Assembly (NCBI GenBank): GCA_000171875.1
Contig: ABHI01000008.1
Location: 1 to 54,455 of the forward strand
Source: Flavobacteriales bacterium ALC-1
GTDB taxonomy: Bacteria > Bacteroidota > Bacteroidia > Flavobacteriales > Flavobacteriaceae
DNA length: 54,455 bases
Reading direction: 5' to 3'
Below the pieces are notes generated by a model, which saw nothing but the letters and a program-made list of their open reading frames with translations, made no database searches and was not told the DNA's origin. Shown here piece by piece: positions 53,792 to 54,455 of this stretch. Position numbers and translations under genes: made by a program. Each line of letters starts with the position of its first letter. Within the stretch, counting starts at the first letter, position 1.

Positions 53792-53929
53792 TACTGGCAA
53801 CAATGTGTATAATTCATTGCTAGTTAGAGACTACTTACGAAAGTCCTCGCGGACTTTCTATCTGTGATTTATTTGCTAAATTTAATGCTTAAACACGCAA
53901 CGAAATCATACACTAGACCGTTAGCAAAC
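53792..53929 (+). repeat. attC-like site 7
   Basis: Left core TACTGGCAAC (53792-53801) is the exact reverse complement of GTTGCCAGTA at 52965. Spacer AAT, left stem GTGTAT-A-ATTC-A-TTGC, central hairpin GAAAGTCC-TCGC-GGACTTTC, right stem GCAACGAAATCATACAC ending 53913 (one extra base), spacer TAGACC, right core GTTAGCAAAC (53920-53929). Confidence 0.78.
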
Positions 53930-53942
53930 ATTAAAAACAAGA

Positions 53943-54323
53943 ATGAACAAAATAGAAGTTGAAAAAAACGAAGAAGAAGAACTTCCTATACCGCATTTAT
54001 GGAGACCGACTTTTAAAACAATTGTGAATGCCTTTGTTCAAAAAGACTATGAACTTAGTTCTGGAATAAATAATGTAAACCCAGTTTTAGAAAATACAGC
54101 TGAACAAATAAAGGAATATATTAAGGATTATAGAGAAGTGTTAATTGAACTACCAGACGAAACTTGGAACACATCTGTTTATATATGCTATGGGAACTAT
54201 TGGAATGTGCTGATTGACTTATATACAGAAGGAGAAGGATTGAGTGATTTAGTACTTAACGCAGAAGTAAGGAAAAATAACTCTGAATATCTATTTGATA
54301 TTAAAATGGTTTATGTGCCGTAA
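53943..54323 (+). CDS. Cassette 8: hypothetical small acidic protein
   Basis: 126 residues, cytosolic: IPHLWRPTFKTIVNAFVQKD, then GINNVNPVLENTAEQIKEYI and SVYICYGNYWNVLIDLYTEG. The HLWRPTFKTIV...F..KDY pattern recalls small immunity-like proteins, but I cannot name a family with confidence. It starts 22 bp after the last junction. The expected left core (reverse complement of GTTAGCAAAC) is not seen after its stop; only GTAAACAAT at 54320 is similar, so the array may be disrupted here. Confidence 0.72.
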   Translation: MNKIEVEKNEEEELPIPHLWRPTFKTIVNAFVQKDYELSSGINNVNPVLENTAEQIKEYIKDYREVLIELPDETWNTSVYICYGNYWNVLIDLYTEGEGLSDLVLNAEVRKNNSEYLFDIKMVYVP

Positions 54324-54332
54324 ACAATAACG

Positions 54333-54455
54333 ATGCGCAAAATAGTTGAACGGATTACACAGGAATTATTAATGAGGAGAGTTTTTAAAAAGTACAAAAA
54401 CAGTCTTCCAACCAAATCCGTTTCTGAAACACAAAAATGGATTACCACGTTTTAG
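54333..54455 (+). CDS. Short ORF at window end, possibly a gene remnant
   Basis: 40 codons: MRKIVERITQELLMRRVFKK, then YKNSLPTKSV and a Trp/Thr-rich end, stopping with TAG on the last base of the window. Basic and helical, unrelated to the cassette genes by eye. It could be a small gene, or the start of a longer one broken where the array ends. Not recognised. Confidence 0.35.
   Translation: MRKIVERITQELLMRRVFKKYKNSLPTKSVSETQKWITTF

Larger units (their letters stand above)
47041..54323 (+). mobile_element. Integron-like gene cassette array, integrase not in window
   Basis: Eight genes in one orientation, the first seven each followed by an imperfect dyad (sites 1-7). Predicted cassettes run 47041-48272, 48273-49277, 49278-50045, 50046-50886, 50887-52068, 52069-52965, 52966-53920 and 53921 onward. 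The bases after each G/TT junction are the reverse complement of the bases before the next site's AAC, over 9-10 bp, separately for each cassette. In integrons this arises because the two cores of one circular cassette are the two halves of its attC. Genes are unrelated and lack shared operon logic. The right end is not resolved: no clear site follows the eighth gene. Confidence 0.75.

Noticed and set aside
48145..53929. CRISPR array or simple terminators as explanation of the seven dyads
   Set aside because: Repeats are about 1 kb apart with genes between, so not CRISPR. Terminators would not share stem positions or show complementary cores between neighbouring sites, and T-runs are lacking.
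48145..53929. Calling the sites canonical attC
   Set aside because: Only AAC and GTT of the cores fit everywhere; RYYYAAC/GTTRRRY is not met, spacers are 3/6 and no integrase is visible. Hence attC-like only.

Overview
The window is a low-GC (about one third G+C) chromosomal segment of a marine-type Flavobacteriaceae bacterium (Bacteroidota). The evidence is a giant DUF11-repeat surface protein with a type IX secretion (T9SS) type B sorting domain followed by a PorP/SprF protein and an OmpA/TPR/PD40 protein, several DUF families typical of flavobacteria, TAnnTTTG-type promoters, and leucine coded mostly by TTA in the core genes. No rRNA, tRNA, CRISPR array, transposase or integrase was found.

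Layout. 1-7174: T9SS adhesin (5' end outside the window) with near-identical tandem repeats, then its PorP/SprF partner and a PorE-like OmpA protein. 7280-9526: idi-queD-manA plus a small conserved gene, closed by a 40-bp palindromic bidirectional terminator. 9606-13943: DUF4369 lipoprotein, DUF819 transporter and DUF5916/CBM9 outer-membrane protein, all on the minus strand. 14000-15972: a minus-strand operon of SPFH protein, glycine-zipper peptide, DUF4177, a membrane PH-like protein and an Arc-type ribbon-helix-helix regulator; three of these are very short and two overlap their neighbours. Beyond it, a sigma54-like promoter on the plus strand points at a short transcript with its own terminator. 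16266-21698: hydrolase, AlkB, VanX-type dipeptidase, MFS transporter and two hypotheticals. 21792-27551: two ECF sigma factor/anti-sigma modules; the first has mirror-image ECF promoters firing towards both the sigma gene and a DUF6249 gene. 27644-43082: housekeeping (DEAD-box helicase, RlmF, methyltransferase, pyruvate carboxylase, MOSC, epimerase, Crp/Fnr, serine hydrolase, LytTR, HtpG). 43249-46887: S9 peptidase and a FabH-type ketosynthase.

47041-54323 is the most striking part: eight genes, all on the plus strand, unrelated to each other and mostly lipoproteins or DUF proteins (DUF2971, DUF4253, DUF4241, TlpA-like, propeller). The first seven are each followed by a 135-205-bp imperfect dyad. 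The left core of every dyad is the reverse complement not of its own right core but of the right core of the preceding dyad, so each gene is bounded by a private pair of 9-10-bp arms. That is the geometry of integron gene cassettes excised and inserted at G/TT. The stems covary, and two stem positions are A opposite C on the top strand in all seven sites (T opposite G on the bottom strand), which favours folding of the bottom strand, as in attC. No integrase lies in the window, so this looks like an integrase-less cassette array with non-canonical attC-like sites. Its left edge has a 14-bp direct repeat and a perfect 24-bp palindrome that could be an attI-like landing site.

Function calls rest on motif recognition by eye; nothing was searched or folded computationally.
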